64,000 bases of DNA from Epiperipatus broadwayi (GCA_028023455.1 JAQFVV010012394.1:29407010-29471009); one strand, 5' to 3'; positions 12,310 through 24,342 are shown, counted from the stretch's first letter. Notes: generated from the letters alone by a model not told the origin. Made by a program: numbers and translations.

Positions 12310-13205
12310 ATAATAATGATGAATCCATAATTTAGTTATCATTTTTGTTTTTAGATAATAGGTATAATCAAGAGATAAGAAAAGATTTAAAGTGCAGCTG
12401 CCCTTTGCACAGTTTTGGGGAATTACATGTAAAAAAAAGTCATACATTCTAAGCTTCATTTTAATTGCATTTTAAACAAAGCTTAAAATCTATATAAAGA
12501 AAAAAACGCTTTATACTCTAGCACCGTTTATAATAAGCTTGAAGAATCAGTCATCATCAAATAGTAATGAAATTGATTCTTTATCCACAGAATATTTTCT
12601 AACGTTTGCCTATATCAATATGAACTCCAGATTCAAAGCATGAACCGATGAAGTTATGAGTCTGGAAAAATCACCTTTAATTTTTTGTTCCAGCTTTTAA
12701 TCTCAAATCTTCATTAATTAAGATTTAAATCCAGAAACCAATTGGATATGGAGATTTGAATGCATTAATACCTGGTCATCATTAATTACTCAAATTTATT
12801 ATATATAGATGGCACTGGAGGAAATACCCACTCTTCTTTATTTCATATTCTGTAAATAAAAAAATGATCTGGTATTATGTTGGTAGAACAATATTATATT
12901 GTTACTTGCTGTGAAATACAAATGACTGGTCAAGCTAGAAATCAATCCAATAATTTTTAGCTTTTGTTTCATCTCTCTAGCATTTTTGCAAACTGCAACA
13001 GACTTTAATTGATATTTCTGTAACAAATATAAATATTTTTTTACATTTACAACTGTCAAACCCACTCCACTCACAACTTTGACACCATCCTCCTCAGATA
13101 AATACAACAATAATTATTACTAATCATTTACTAAACTAGAGATTATCTCGAGCACAGATATAAACTTTAAACCTCAGTTAAAATTAATATGTCTGATTTT
13201 TTAAT
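12310..13205. other. AT-rich unassigned DNA
   Basis: The minus-strand frame at 12,838-13,110 shows no motif. No repeats recognised apart from generic A/T runs. Confidence 0.4.
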
Positions 13206-13359
13206 TTTAAACACACACACACACACACACATGGCGTTATTCACCTTTCTCTTTCCCATGTGAAATATCTTTATAGATATATTAAACAACCTTCATATTT
13301 TTCCATTCTTTTTAAAATTCATATAAATAAAATACAATAACCAAGACAAATAACTTACA

Positions 13360-13522
13360 AGATGCATTTCATGCTGAACCAACACTCATCAGTTGGACCA
13401 GGTCACCATCTCTCATATATATCTCTATTATAGGAAGAGTATTTATCTATAGTAAATTGTTACATTTTAATTTACAACTATCAAACTCACTCCACTCACA
13501 ACTTTGACCCCATCCACTTCAG

Positions 13523-13554
<32 letters not shown>

Positions 13555-13612
13555 TGGTGACCTGAGCCAACTGATGAGTACTGATTCAACATGAAATGCA
13601 TCTTGGATACCA
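13360..13612. repeat. Inverted repeat of the foldback family around a TA tract
   Basis: The left arm (about 13,360-13,425: GATGCATTTCATGCTGAACC, ACTCATCAGTTGGACC, GGTCACCATCTCTCATATAT) is mirrored by the right arm (about 13,546-13,610: ATATGAGAGATGGTGACCTG, CCAACTGATGAGTACTGATT, CAACATGAAATGCATCTTGG). A (TA)n run sits at 13,525-13,549, and a CTCACTCCACTCACAACTTTGAC phrase in the loop also occurs at about 13,060-13,083. Confidence 0.75.
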
Positions 13613-13734
13613 TTTGTCTTTTATTGTATCTTTATTTATATGAATTTAAAAAGAATGGTGTATGGAGGTTCTTTAATTTAGAAATATTTGTATAATTAGT
13701 AGCAAGTTGTTTTTCTTTTCTCTTATCATATTTA

Positions 13735-13905
13735 TGTAGTCTAGTATAAGCATTAGTAATCAATTGATGTCAGATGGTAATTTTTAATAAATCCTTATTT
13801 ATGGTGCCCTAGCCAATATTTTCAGACTAGTTTTTAACTCATGGCTTTTATCAGTGAGAGATTTTGGATCTGGGAGCAGTGCATCCAAATAGCATTATGT
13901 AAGCT
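13735..13905. mobile_element. MITE M1 remnant
   Basis: Contains TTAGTAATCAATTGATGTCA, a CAATATTTTCAGACTAGTTT phrase, GGCTTTTATCAGTGAGAG and GGATCTGGGAGCAGTGCATC. All are in the same order as in the 41,838 copy. The right terminal repeat is missing. Confidence 0.6.
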
Positions 13906-14199
13906 AAAGTTATGCATGTCTTATTCGTTTTAAAATATTTATATCATTAAGTAAATGGTCTATTGCAAATATTTGTTGCCTGCATTAATGGATAATACCA
14001 TTCCTTTGACAGATTATGAGTTTTCTTAATCAATAACTTAGCTATGGTATAACAGGTTTATTTTTGATATTATTTTTATAAAACATTGTCACAATCAGAA
14101 GCAACTTGCAAACAAGCCCCCTTTCTCCGTGAGATACAAAAGGATAAGACATATCAAAAATTAATAATTTTACACTGTAGATGAAGTTTGTGAATTTGT

Positions 14200-14560
14200 A
14201 ATGGATTTTGTGAATAATAAGAAGAGATTGAAATGAAATTCATGGTCAGGAGAACAAAGAAGTGTTACTGACATCGTTAACAGAATTAAGAATCTGAAGT
14301 GGAGTTGGGTTGGACATATTTCTAGAAGAAATGATAGTAGATGTGCAATTGAAATCTTAAACTGGATTCAGAAAATTGTAAACAATCTAGAAAGAGACCA
14401 TATGTGAGATAGAGAAATGAAATAAGGAATTGTGTTGGAGTGATATGGAGAAGTGGAGTTAGAGATTGGAGAAGAGGAATTGAACTTGGAGAATATTTTA
14501 TCTTCCAGTGGATCAATAATGATTAAAAATGGTGATGAAGATACAAATCAAACTGTGAAT
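14200..14560 (+). pseudogene. 3' end of an RTE-like LINE
   Basis: Translation near 14,268-14,370 gives VTDIVNRIKNLKWSWVGHI, then SRRNDSR and LNWIQ, the post-RT segment typical of RTE-type ORFs ('GHIARR.D.RW...ILNW'). GGAGAAGTGGAGTTAGAGAT and the CCAGTGGATCAATAATGATT end resemble 8,300-8,420. Stops interrupt the frame. Only the terminal third survives. Confidence 0.65.
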
Positions 14561-14589
14561 CACAAATGCATTTATGTATTGAATATGTT

Positions 14590-15773
14590 TCTGATTATTT
14601 GCAGTGCTGTCTTTTAACTACTCTAAAAAAATGTTCCTGTCCAAAATATTTCAACACTGTGCCTAACAGTAATTCTCCAGTGTATTTCATTCTTTACTAT
14701 ATCTTCCCAATCAAAATAATCAACATTGTATTTCTGTAGATTGTCTTAGAGATAATATTTATAATGTAAATAGGGTCTCTCCCATGAAAACTGTTGGCAA
14801 ATTGATTATAAAACACTCCTTTATGAAGCCTTGTATTGTTTTTGTTTTATATGTCAAATCGAATGAAAATGTGATTTTTATAATGGACTTTATAGTATCA
14901 CATATAACAAGTTAAACAATGCATTAATTGATCTCATAATCTTGGAATTATATTTTTAATATATTACAAAGCATTCTTAAGTGAAAATTTTCTAATGTTT
15001 TGCAGTCAATTGATAGGGTGTCCATGTTTTACTTCCATACAATAAATTATGTAAAATAACAGATCTATATACAGATAATTTATTTGCAGTAGTTATTTCC
15101 CTGTGATAAAATAACAATCTTTTAACTTGATAAAAGTAGCAGCAGCACTTTGGAGAATATATTCTACAAATATGTATTGCAGTTCAACATCTATGCCATT
15201 TACCTTTCTATTTAAAAGGCTACTAAGGTTTTAAATTGACTTATATATTATAACTATCTAAACTAAAAATTTCTAAAGATTTTTTTTCCATCTCTGTCTG
15301 GTAAAATAAATGAGTTCGTTGAATACTAGTTATTAAATCAAAATCTTTATATGTCACATTCAAAACATTAAGTACATTTTGTAGATCGTTTTTTATTTAA
15401 TAAAAAACAAAGTTTATTAATAGCAAATTATATGCAAGCATTAACATAGATTCATTGAAAGCAGTCAACACATAGGTAATATCAATGTCAATAACAATCA
15501 ACCATCTCAATCTGTTGCCATGGCAACCTCCTTTTAACAATAAAGATGGAAATCCATTTTTACTTCTGTTCTAATATGTTTATACAAAGACTAAAGATTG
15601 CGACTTAACTACAGAGAGTGAAATTATTGATAGAAAGAAGTTTGAATAAACCTCACTAAATAGGTAAATACAATCTGTTCTGAATGGATATAAACAAATA
15701 GTCAATTACAACATCCAAACTGCACTGTTATAATGTATTCCTTAAGTAATAAAGTATTAACATATATATATAT
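14590..15773 (-). pseudogene. 3' part of a second LINE type (L-B), decayed
   Basis: The sequence at 14,590-15,350 parallels 58,020-58,740, with matching phrases such as TTGCAGTCAATTGATAGGGTGTCC against GATGATAGGATGTCTAAG, and GTTATTTCCCTGTGATAAAA against GTTATTTCCCTGTGATGAAA. The segment 15,410-15,770 (CAATCTGTTGCCATGGCAAC, CTCCTTTTAACAATAAAGAT, ACAGAGAGTGAAATTATTGA, AATAGTCAATTACAACATCC) parallels 57,620-57,870. Both are minus-strand RT and downstream regions of the same LINE family. The left boundary of the LTR cluster truncates or abuts it at 15,773. Confidence 0.6.
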
Positions 15774-17969
15774 TGTAATGAGCACAGACGTTCGTTACAT
15801 TGTTGTTGTTTTTTTATTTATTAAACATGAAAGTAAATTAAAAAGTTCGCATTTAAAAATTTTCTTTTAGAATTAAAAATTGAAATTAAATATCATCTTA
15901 AACTCATATATATTAAATCGCACAGATAAAAAAAATTATTAAAATAAAACTGTATTAAAAATAGAAAAGGTATTTTAAAACAAAAACTTAAAAAGATTTA
16001 GAGATAAAAATATATCTTTGATTTGGAAAACAGGTTAATTAATCAGAAATGGAAATGATTGTTAATTAGTTAAATGTAAACCAGCCTTGGGCATTTAAAT
16101 GTAAAAACATTGGTCAGAGAGGAAAACAATAGAAACTTTTAGCAAATGAAATAAATCCATTGGGAAATCGGACCTCAACGAAAAGGATCATCGCATCGAT
16201 GACGTAATGTAAATGCAATCCTTCAAATGAATATAAAAGGACATGGTTGAAAATTATGAGGGATTGATTATTGATTATTGCGATGTGACTATGTGTAGTG
16301 GTGCGGAGTTGGAGGTGATGGGGTTGACAGACACACTGTCAATTCTGTCAGCTGTTGAAGAGGGGAGAAATGAACTATCGTTTTCTGCATTGGGGACTAG
16401 TTGGAGCAGAAATCTCCAGATGGATAAATAAATCGGCCTTCAGAATATTAACCTCTTTAGGACGGCATGGGAATTACGTTCATGGCAAGCAATGGATAAA
16501 GTTGGACGTTTTAAAAATCGTAAGAACTTTATATTCACTTGAAACAATAAGAACTCTAAATTTTAAAACTTTTTAGTAAATAATGCAATAGAATCCTATC
16601 TGAACAAACTAAATTCTTCATTAATAATGTTGTTTGATGTATTTGTTATTTATTTATTTAAAATCATTTCCATTTATTTAACTTTGTTCTTTAAGTTTAT
16701 TTATGATTTCTGTTTTCCGATGAATTAAAATATATCAATGTTAAACTTAAGTCGGGCGTGAATGGCTGTATAGATTTGTAAAGTTATATTAGGGGAGGGT
16801 AATCTTGGGTTATTTGTTTCATGGTTAAATTGGGTCAATGGATTGGATATATTGGTGTGATTAGTAGATGTAATATTGATTCGCTATGGGCAGAATCGCT
16901 TCATACGCCGCATACTTCTGTTTGCCTATGGAAGGAATTATAAGTCGGATACCGCAGTTCCTTTCTATGGAGTTTTTTTGTTTTATTGCTCTTCTTTGCA
17001 GATAGATGTTATATTCCTATCTCATAAGAGGCAATTTCTTCTCTTAACCTTTTGTGCTGCCGTATTTTATTACATTGAATACATCGATGTATCAGATGAA
17101 TTGATGCCAGTTTGACTGCGAATTTTAGCCTAAGGTTAAATAGGGATAGAATATTTTATTTTCAAATGCAAATCTATGTGGTCTATTCATACTTGACCCT
17201 AAATAAAAATGCATTAAATTTAAGTTGTTTATAGACGCTTGCATGGATTGGTTATCGGTTAAGTATGTTTTGGGTTTTCATATTTGATCAAAATATATAG
17301 ACATTCAATAAATAATGATACCTTATGGTGAGTATCTAAAATGTATTTATTCGGATGTCTTTTAAGTTATTGGTGACAATGCAAGTATCTTATGGTGAAT
17401 ACTATTGGGTTACGTATAAATTTCCCTCCGCAATTGTCAGTAATCAATGATTTTGTATTTTGATCGTTTATGTTTACTTTGAAATGTTTTTGACCGTGAA
17501 ATCTATGTAACCGATCTATATTCAACATTATAAACAAGCTTTCCTAAATTTATCTGTGCGAACTTAATTAAAATGTAAAATTAGAATATAATAGTAATTA
17601 AATGTAAATTAAAGTCAAAAATCAAAGTTAAAAATAATGTTAAATGTTAAAATGTAAACTAATACTAAAATAATTTTAAATCTTATATATATGTGCATAA
17701 ATAAATGTTTGTATGTTAATTACTGGCAGTGGCTTATTTTATTTATTTTTTAATATTGAAATATAATTAGATAAGATATTATATTATTTAATCTCTGCTA
17801 TTCCACTGAGCTAGTGACATGGGCTAACGACCGGAACCAAAATATTTAAAAAAAATTTTTTTTTTTTTTGACTTACATATCTGCCTACTTTATAAATTTT
17901 TCTAGGTTCAAATGCCTAGATGGCGCCCGTAGTGCAGTTTACGTTAAGTACATGTTCCGGATCGTTACA
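15774..17969 (+). mobile_element. LTR subfamily A, copy A1, forward (element 1, 5' LTR)
   Basis: 2,196 bp. It starts TGTAATGAGCACAGACG with an inverted TTCGTTACA close by and ends GGATCGTTACA, so the ends are TG...CA. A spacer AC and a PBS-like TGGCACCCAATGTGGGGCC (17,972-17,990) follow immediately, as expected at a 5' LTR/leader junction. A TATA box sits at 16,231-16,238, giving a ~0.5-kb U3 and an unusually long R-U5. Near-identical copies A2 and A3 lie in reverse at 19,217-21,429 and 22,158-24,340. Short frames conserved among the three copies (for example 16,243-16,431 and 16,876-17,115) reflect recent copying and have no recognised domain. Confidence 0.85.
16231..16238 (+). promoter_or_regulatory. 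LTR A1 TATA box
   Basis: ATATAAAA followed by GGACATGG. The same box is present in A2 and A3 (minus strand), and TATAAAAA stands at the matching place in the subfamily B LTR (19,204). Its position about 460 nt into the LTR marks the U3/R boundary near 16,260. Confidence 0.55.
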
Positions 17970-18748
17970 ACTGGCACCCAATGTGGGGCCAATTATAACG
18001 ATCGAAATGAAAGTGAAGATCGAATCTAACCGCAAAAACAATATCTGCTCTACAAGGCGCCATCTAGGCATTTAAACCTAGAAAAATTTATAAAGCAGGC
18101 AGATACGCGCTGTTAAGATTCCACTTTGTTTAAATATTCCGATCGTTATAATTGGCATCCCAAGTGTGGCCTTACCTCAGAGATTGACCCTGAGAAGGGG
18201 AATTGATGATGATGAAATTTTCTATCTTTAATAAATCACGAGTGCCCTGAGAATTTTAAAAGTGAATCATGCCCGTAAATTTTTTGCTGAAATTGTATAA
18301 ATATATTTGTTGTATTGACGTAGAGTTGCAGTTTGAAGTTTTGTTTAAAAAGTGCTGCCAGTAAGAAAAATTGCGCATATGTAGAGATAAATTCGAGGAA
18401 TAAAAACTAATAAATAAAACGTAATAATAAATCTAAATCATTTTTTTTTTAAAAAAAAAAAGTCTTGTTAAATTAAAATCTAATCGTTCAACTTGCCTAA
18501 GTAATAGTTAAAGGTAGAAGAAAAGAAACTTGGAAGGGAGGGGGCAGAAAGTTAGCTGGTAGTAAGGAATCATCAGTCAACTTTTTTTTTATCATTATAT
18601 TTGTAATTACTGTTTTGTCTTTTAAAAAAAAAAGTTTTGTCCTTTTGAAATTTCATATATAACAAATTTGTGTAACGTAATTACTAACACTAAGTAAATT
18701 CTTTTTTTTTTTTTTAATGTTTTTGTTTTTTGAGGAAGTTTACTGATA
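17970..18748 (+). mobile_element. Internal region of LTR element 1, noncoding, with two PBS-like sites
   Basis: Only 779 bp separate the two LTRs and no gag or pol frame is present, so the element is non-autonomous. PBS-like sites occur twice: TGGCACCCAATGTGGGG at 17,972 and TGGCATCCCAAGTGTGG at 18,153, the second preceded by another LTR-like end, GATCGTTATA (18,141-18,150). The part after the second site matches element 2's internal region read in reverse (CTTTAATAAATCACGAGTGCCCTGAG against CTTTAATAAACCACATATACCCTGAG). The extra 17,970-18,150 piece looks like the tail of an older 5' LTR left behind when A1 was acquired. Confidence 0.7.
17972..17990 (+). other. Primer-binding-site-like sequence
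   Basis: TGGCACCCAATGTGGGGCC begins two bases after the LTR end and starts with TGG, complementary to a tRNA CCA 3' end. The form TGGCxCCCAAxGTGGGG is common in Ty3/Gypsy-type elements. The primer tRNA was not identified. Confidence 0.6.
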
Positions 18749-19216
18749 TGTAACGATATATAAATATGTCGTTACATTTATTTAAAATAAAAACTTAAAA
18801 GTTCGCAAATAAAAGTAAAAAACTAAACGCTAAAATTAAAATATTGTTAAACGTATATACATTCGCACAGATGCTAAACTTTAAAAATATTTTTTTCATA
18901 AACAAAAAAAAAAAAAAGTATTTGAACATATTTTTTTTATAAAAAAAATTTGAAATATAAAAATATTTTAATAAAAAAATAACGTAAGTTAAAATAAAAA
19001 CAGGTATTAATTAATTCCTGTAATCTATAAATGGAAATGATTGTTTATTAATTATCTAAAAGCTGTTTAATTAAAAAGTCAGATGAAAAGTTAGATAAGA
19101 GAAGAAAGAGATTTTAGCTTGACCAATGGAAGCAAATAAAGGCCCGGACCATAACGAAAAAACAGAACAGTGACGTTTTTGTTCATGGAATCCAAGGGAG
19201 GACTATAAAAAGAAAA
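18749..19216 (+). mobile_element. LTR subfamily B, U3 portion (element 1, 3' LTR), truncated
   Basis: Starts TGTAACGATATATAAATATG with TCGTTACA, directly after the GTTTACTGATA that also precedes the A2 LTR on the other strand. Patches AAAAGTTCGCAAAT, TTCGCACAGATGC, AACAGGTATTAATTAATTCC and AAATGGAAATGATTGTTTAT run in the same order as in 1-874 (reverse) and, more loosely, as in subfamily A. It ends just after a TATA box (19,203-19,210) where the reverse LTR A2 begins, so only the U3 is left. Confidence 0.7.
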
Positions 19217-21429
19217 ATCTGCCTACTTTATAAATTTTTCTAGGTTCAAATGCCTAGATGGTGCCCGTAGTGCAGTTTACGTTAAGTAGGCAGATACGTA
19301 AGTCAAAAAAAAAAAAAATTTTTTTTTTAAATATTTTGGTTCCGGTCGTTAGTCCATGTCACTAGCTCAGTGGAATAGCAGAGATTAAATAATATAATAT
19401 CTTATCTAATTATATTTCAATATTAAAAAAATAAATAAAATAAGCCACTGCCAGTAATTGACATACAAACATTTATTTATGCACATATATATAAGATTTA
19501 AAATTATTTTAGTATTAGTTTACATTTTAACATTTAACATTATTTTTAACTTTGATTTTTGACTTTAATTTACATTTAATTACTATTATATTCTAATTTT
19601 ACATTTTAATTAAGTTCGCACAGATAAATTTAGGAAAGCTTGTTTATAATGTTGAATATAGATCGGTTATATAGATTTCACGGTCAAAAACATTTCAAAG
19701 TAAACATAAACGATCAAAATACAAAATCATTGATTACTGACAATTGCGGAGGGAAATTTATACGTAACCCAATAGTATTCACCATAAGATACTTGCATTG
19801 TCACCAATAACTTAAAAGACATCCGAATAAATACATTTTAGATACTCACCGTAAGGTATCATTATTTATCGAATGTCTATATATTTTGATCAAATATGAA
19901 AACCCAAAACATACTTAACCGATAACCAATCCATGCAAGCGTCTATAAACAACTTAAATTTAATGCATTTTTATTTAGGGTCAAGTATGAATAGACCACA
20001 TAGATTTGCATTTGAAAATAAAATATTCTATCCCTATTTAACCTTAGGCTAAAATTCGCAGTCAAACTGGCATCAATTCATCTGATACATCGATGTATTC
20101 AATGTAATAAAATACGGCAGCACAAAAGGTTAAGAGAAGAAATTGCCTCTTATGAGATAGGAATATTACATCTATCTGCAAAGAAGAGCAATAAAACAAA
20201 AAAACTCCATAGAAAGGAACTGCGGTATCCGACTTATAATTCCTTCCATAGGCAAACGGAAGTGTGCGGCGTATGAAGCGATTCTGCCCGTAGCGAATCA
20301 ATATTACATCTACTAATCACACCAATATATCCAATCCATTGACCCAATTTAACCACGAAACAAATAACCCAAGATTACCCTCCCCTAATATAACTTTACA
20401 AATCTATACAGCCATTCACGCCCGACTTAAGTTTAACATTGATATATTTTAATTCATCGGAAAACAGAAATCATAAATAAACTTAAAGAACAAAGTTAAA
20501 TAAATGGAAATGATTTTAAATAAATAAATAACAAATACATCAAATAACCTTATTAATGAAGAATTTAGTTTGGTCAGATAGGATTCTATTGCATTATTTA
20601 CTAAAAAGTTTTAAAATTTAGAGTTCTTATTGTTTCAAGTGAATATAAAGTTCTTACGATTTTTAAAACGTCCAACTTTATCCGTTGCTTGCCATGAACG
20701 TAATTCCCACGCCGTCCTAAAGAGGTTAATATTCTGAAGGCCGATTTATTTATCCATCCAGAGATTTCTGCTCCAACTAGTCCCCAATGCAGAAAACAAT
20801 AGTTCATTTCTCCCCTCTTCAACAGCTGACAGAATTGAACAGCACACGTCTGTCAACCCCATCACCTCCAACTCCGCACCACTACACATAGTCACATCGC
20901 GATAATCAATAATCAATCCCTCATAATTTTCAACCATGTCCTTTTATATTCATTTGAAGGATTGCATTTACATTACATCATCGATGCGATGATCCTTTTC
21001 GTTGAGGTCCGATTTCCCAATGGATTTATTTCATTTGCTAAGAGTTTCTATTGTTTTCCTCTCTGACCGATGTTTTTACATTTAAATGCCCAAGGCTGGT
21101 TTACATTTAACTAATTAACAATCATTTCCATTTCTGATTAATTAACCTGTTTTCCAAATCAAAGATATATTTTTGTCTCTAATTTAAAGATATATTTTTG
21201 TCTCTAAATCTTTTTAAGTTTTTGTTTTAAAATACCTTTTCTATTTTTAATACAGTTTTATTTTAATAATTTTTTTTATCTGTGCGATTTAATATATACG
21301 AGTTTAAGATGATATTTAATTTCAATTTTTAATTCTAAAAGAAAATTTTTAAATGCGAACTTTTTAATTTACTTTCATGTTTAATAAATAAAAAAAACAA
21401 CAATGTAACGAACGTCTGTGCTCGTTACA
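19217..21429 (-). mobile_element. LTR subfamily A, copy A2, reverse (element 2, 3' LTR)
   Basis: About 2.2 kb, very similar to A1 and A3 by eye over most of its length, with TGTAACGAGCACAGACG at its minus-strand start (21,429). A2 differs in a small duplication of the AAGATATATTTTTGTCTCTAA stretch near 21,160-21,205 and in a 3-bp change near 20,838. It lacks the final ~25 bases of the LTR, and its last ~65 bp are inverted relative to A1 and A3, bounded by ATCTGCCTACTT and AAGTAGGCAGAT. Confidence 0.8.
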
Positions 21430-22157
21430 TATCAGTAAAGTTACTTAAAAAAAAATGATCAAAAAAAAATATTTTACTTAGGGTTAGTAATTACGGTACA
21501 CGATTGACGAAGACATTTACAAAACATCCAGTTAATAATTTTACAAAAAGACTATATACAAAAAGAAAAATGTTTACTATCGTTTTCCAAGGACCATTTA
21601 CGTTCACCTCCTCCCGACCAGAGTTCTAACTTTTTTTTTATCCATTTTATTTTTACACACGGCATGACAAGCAAAGTTTATAAATTATTTATTTAAATAA
21701 GGTTGCATTGAGATAAATATGTTTTAAGAAATAATGGGTTTAAACGTGTATATTTGCAGCACAATTATAAACACCACCAACTTATTTATGACTGATTGAA
21801 ATGCATACATAGGGTTACACTGAAGTAATTCCCAAAGGTACTCATCGTAAGGCACCACATTTCGATCATAAACTTACATGGCTGTGCGCACCTATACACA
21901 TTAAAGTATAATTTATATTACAACAACAAAAAAAACATATCAATCGCAACCTTGACTTTCTTTTTAACGAAATACAGTTTAAAATTATTTATACTTTCTC
22001 GTGTTTAATATATGTGCTATCTCTTTTACTGGCAGAGCTTTTATAAGATTTAAAGTATACGACTATATGTAAACAGATAAAAATATTTCATTTTGATAAA
22101 ATTTGCTCAGGGTATATGTGGTTTATTAAAGATCAGCCCCAGATTGGGAAAGCCAGT
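21430..22157 (-). mobile_element. Internal region of LTR element 2, noncoding
   Basis: 728 bp between A2 and A3, with no protein-coding frame. On the minus strand it begins with AC and TGGCTTTCCCAATCTGGGG, a degraded PBS (22,155 downwards), and ends GTAACTTTACTGATA before the A2 LTR, matching the GTTTACTGATA at the end of element 1's internal region. The shared phrase TTACTTAG(G/T)GTTAGTAATTACG confirms that the two internal regions are homologous but well diverged. Confidence 0.7.
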
Positions 22158-24340
22158 TGTAACGATCCGGAACATGTACTTAACGTAAACTGCACTACAG
22201 GGCGCCATCTAGGCATTTGAACCTAGAAAAATTTATAAAGTAGGCAGATACGTAAGTCAAAAAAAAAAAATTTTTTTTTTTTTTTAAATATTTTGGTTCC
22301 GGTCGTTAGCCCATGTCACTAGCTCAGTGGAATAGCAGAGATTAAATAATATAATATCTTATCTAATTATATTTCAATATTAAAAAAATAAATAAAATAA
22401 GCCACTGCCAGTAATTAACATACAAACATTTATTTATGCACATATATATAAGATTTAAAATTATTTTAGTATTAGTTTACATTTTAACATTTAACATTAT
22501 TTTTAACTTTGATTTTTGACTTTAATTTACATTTAATTACTATTATATTCTAATTTTACATTTTAATTAAGTTCGCACAGATAAATTTAGGAAAGCTTGT
22601 TTATAATGTTGAATATAGATCGGTTACATAGATTTCACGGTCAAAAACATTTCAAAGTAAACATAAACGATCAAAATACAAAATCATTGATTACTGCCAA
22701 TTGCGGAGGGAAATTTATACGTAACCCAATAGTATTCACCATAAGATACTTGCATTGTCACCAATAACTTAAAAGACATCCGAATAGATACATTTTAGAT
22801 ACTCACCGTAAGGTATCATTATTTATCGAATGTCTATATATTTTGATCAAATATGAAAACCCAAAACATACTTAACCGATAACCAATCCATGCAAGCGTC
22901 TATAAACAACTTAAATTTAATGCATTTTTATTTAGGATCAAGTATGAATAGACCACATAGATTTGCATTTGAAAATAAAATATTCTATCCCTATTTAACC
23001 TTAGGCTAAAATTCGCAGTCAAACTGGCATCAATTCATCTGATACATCGATGTATTCAATGTAATAAAATACGGCAGCACAAAAGGTTAAGAGAAGAAAT
23101 TGCCTCTTATGAGATAGGAATATTACATCTATCTGCAAAGAAGAACAATAAAACAAAAAAAACTCCATAGAAAGGAACTGCGGTATCCGACTTATAATTC
23201 CTTCCATAGGCAAACGGAAGTGTGCGGCGTATGAAGCGATTCTGCCCGTAGCGAATCAATATTACATCTACTAATCACACCAATATATCCAATCCATTGA
23301 CCCAATTTAACCATGAAACAAATAACCCAAGATTACCCTCCCCTAATATAACTTTACAAATCTATACAGCCATTCACGCCCGACTTAAGTTTAACATTGA
23401 TATATTTTAATTCATCGGAAAACAGAAATCATAAATAAACTTAAAGAACAAAGTTAAATAAATGGAAATGATTTTAAATAAATAAATAACAAATACATCA
23501 AATAACATTATTAATGAAGAATTTAGTTTGGTCAGATAGGATTCTATTGCATTATTTACTAAAAAGTTTTAAAATTTAGAGTTCTTATTGTTTCAAGTGA
23601 ATATAAAGTTCTTACGATTTTTAAAACGTCCAACTTTATTTGTTGCTTGCCATGAACGTAATTCCCACGCCGTCCTAAAGAGGTTAATATTCTGAAGGCC
23701 GATTTATTTATCCATCCGGAGATTTCTGCTCCAACTAGTCCCCAATGCAGAAAACGATAGTTCATTTCTCCCCTCTTCAACAGCTGACAGAATTGACAGT
23801 GCGTCTGTCAACCCCATCACCTCCAACTCCGCACCACTACACATAGTCACATCGCGATAATCAATAATCAATCCCTCATAATTTTCAACCATGTCCTTTT
23901 ATATTCATTTGAAGGATTGCATTTACATTACGTCATCGATGCGATGATCCTTTTCGTTGAGGTCCGATTTCCCAATGGATTTATTTCATTTGCTAAAAGT
24001 TTCTATTGTTTTCCTCTCTGACTGATGTTTTTACATTTAAATGCCCAAGGCTGGTTTACATTTAACTAATTAACAATCATTTGTTTTCCAAATCAAAGAT
24101 ATATTTTTATCTCTAAATCTTTTTAAGTTTTTGTTTTAAAATACCTTTTCTATTTTTAATACAGTTTTATTTTAATAATTTTTTTTATCTGTGCGATTTA
24201 ATATATACGAGTTTAAGATGATATTTAATTTCAATTTTTAATTCTAAAAGAAAATTTTTAAATGCGAACTTTTTAATTTACTTTCATGTTTAATAAATAA
24301 AAAAACAACAACAATGTAACGAACGTCTGTGCTCGTTACA
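22158..24340 (-). mobile_element. LTR subfamily A, copy A3, reverse (element 2, 5' LTR)
   Basis: 2,183 bp. On the minus strand it runs from TGTAACGAGCACAGACG at 24,340 to GGATCGTTACA at 22,158, with TG/CA ends and a PBS just beyond. It agrees closely with A1, including the ~65-bp block near the end in the same orientation. A ~60-bp stretch present in A2 around 21,130-21,190 is missing here near 24,083. An (AT)6 tract abuts its outer end, as an AT tract abuts A1's outer end. Confidence 0.85.
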
Positions 24341-24342
24341 AT

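Noticed and set aside
16243-17115. Small frames conserved in all three LTR A copies (62, 73 and 79 codons)
   Set aside because: Conservation equals that of the whole LTR, from recent copying. The first ATG lies upstream of the expected start site (TATA at 16,231), no domain is seen, and one copy has a 3-bp change plus frame-length variation.
15774-24340. Full autonomous LTR retrotransposon
   Set aside because: No gag, protease, RT, RNase H or integrase motif in any frame of the two internal regions, each under 0.8 kb.
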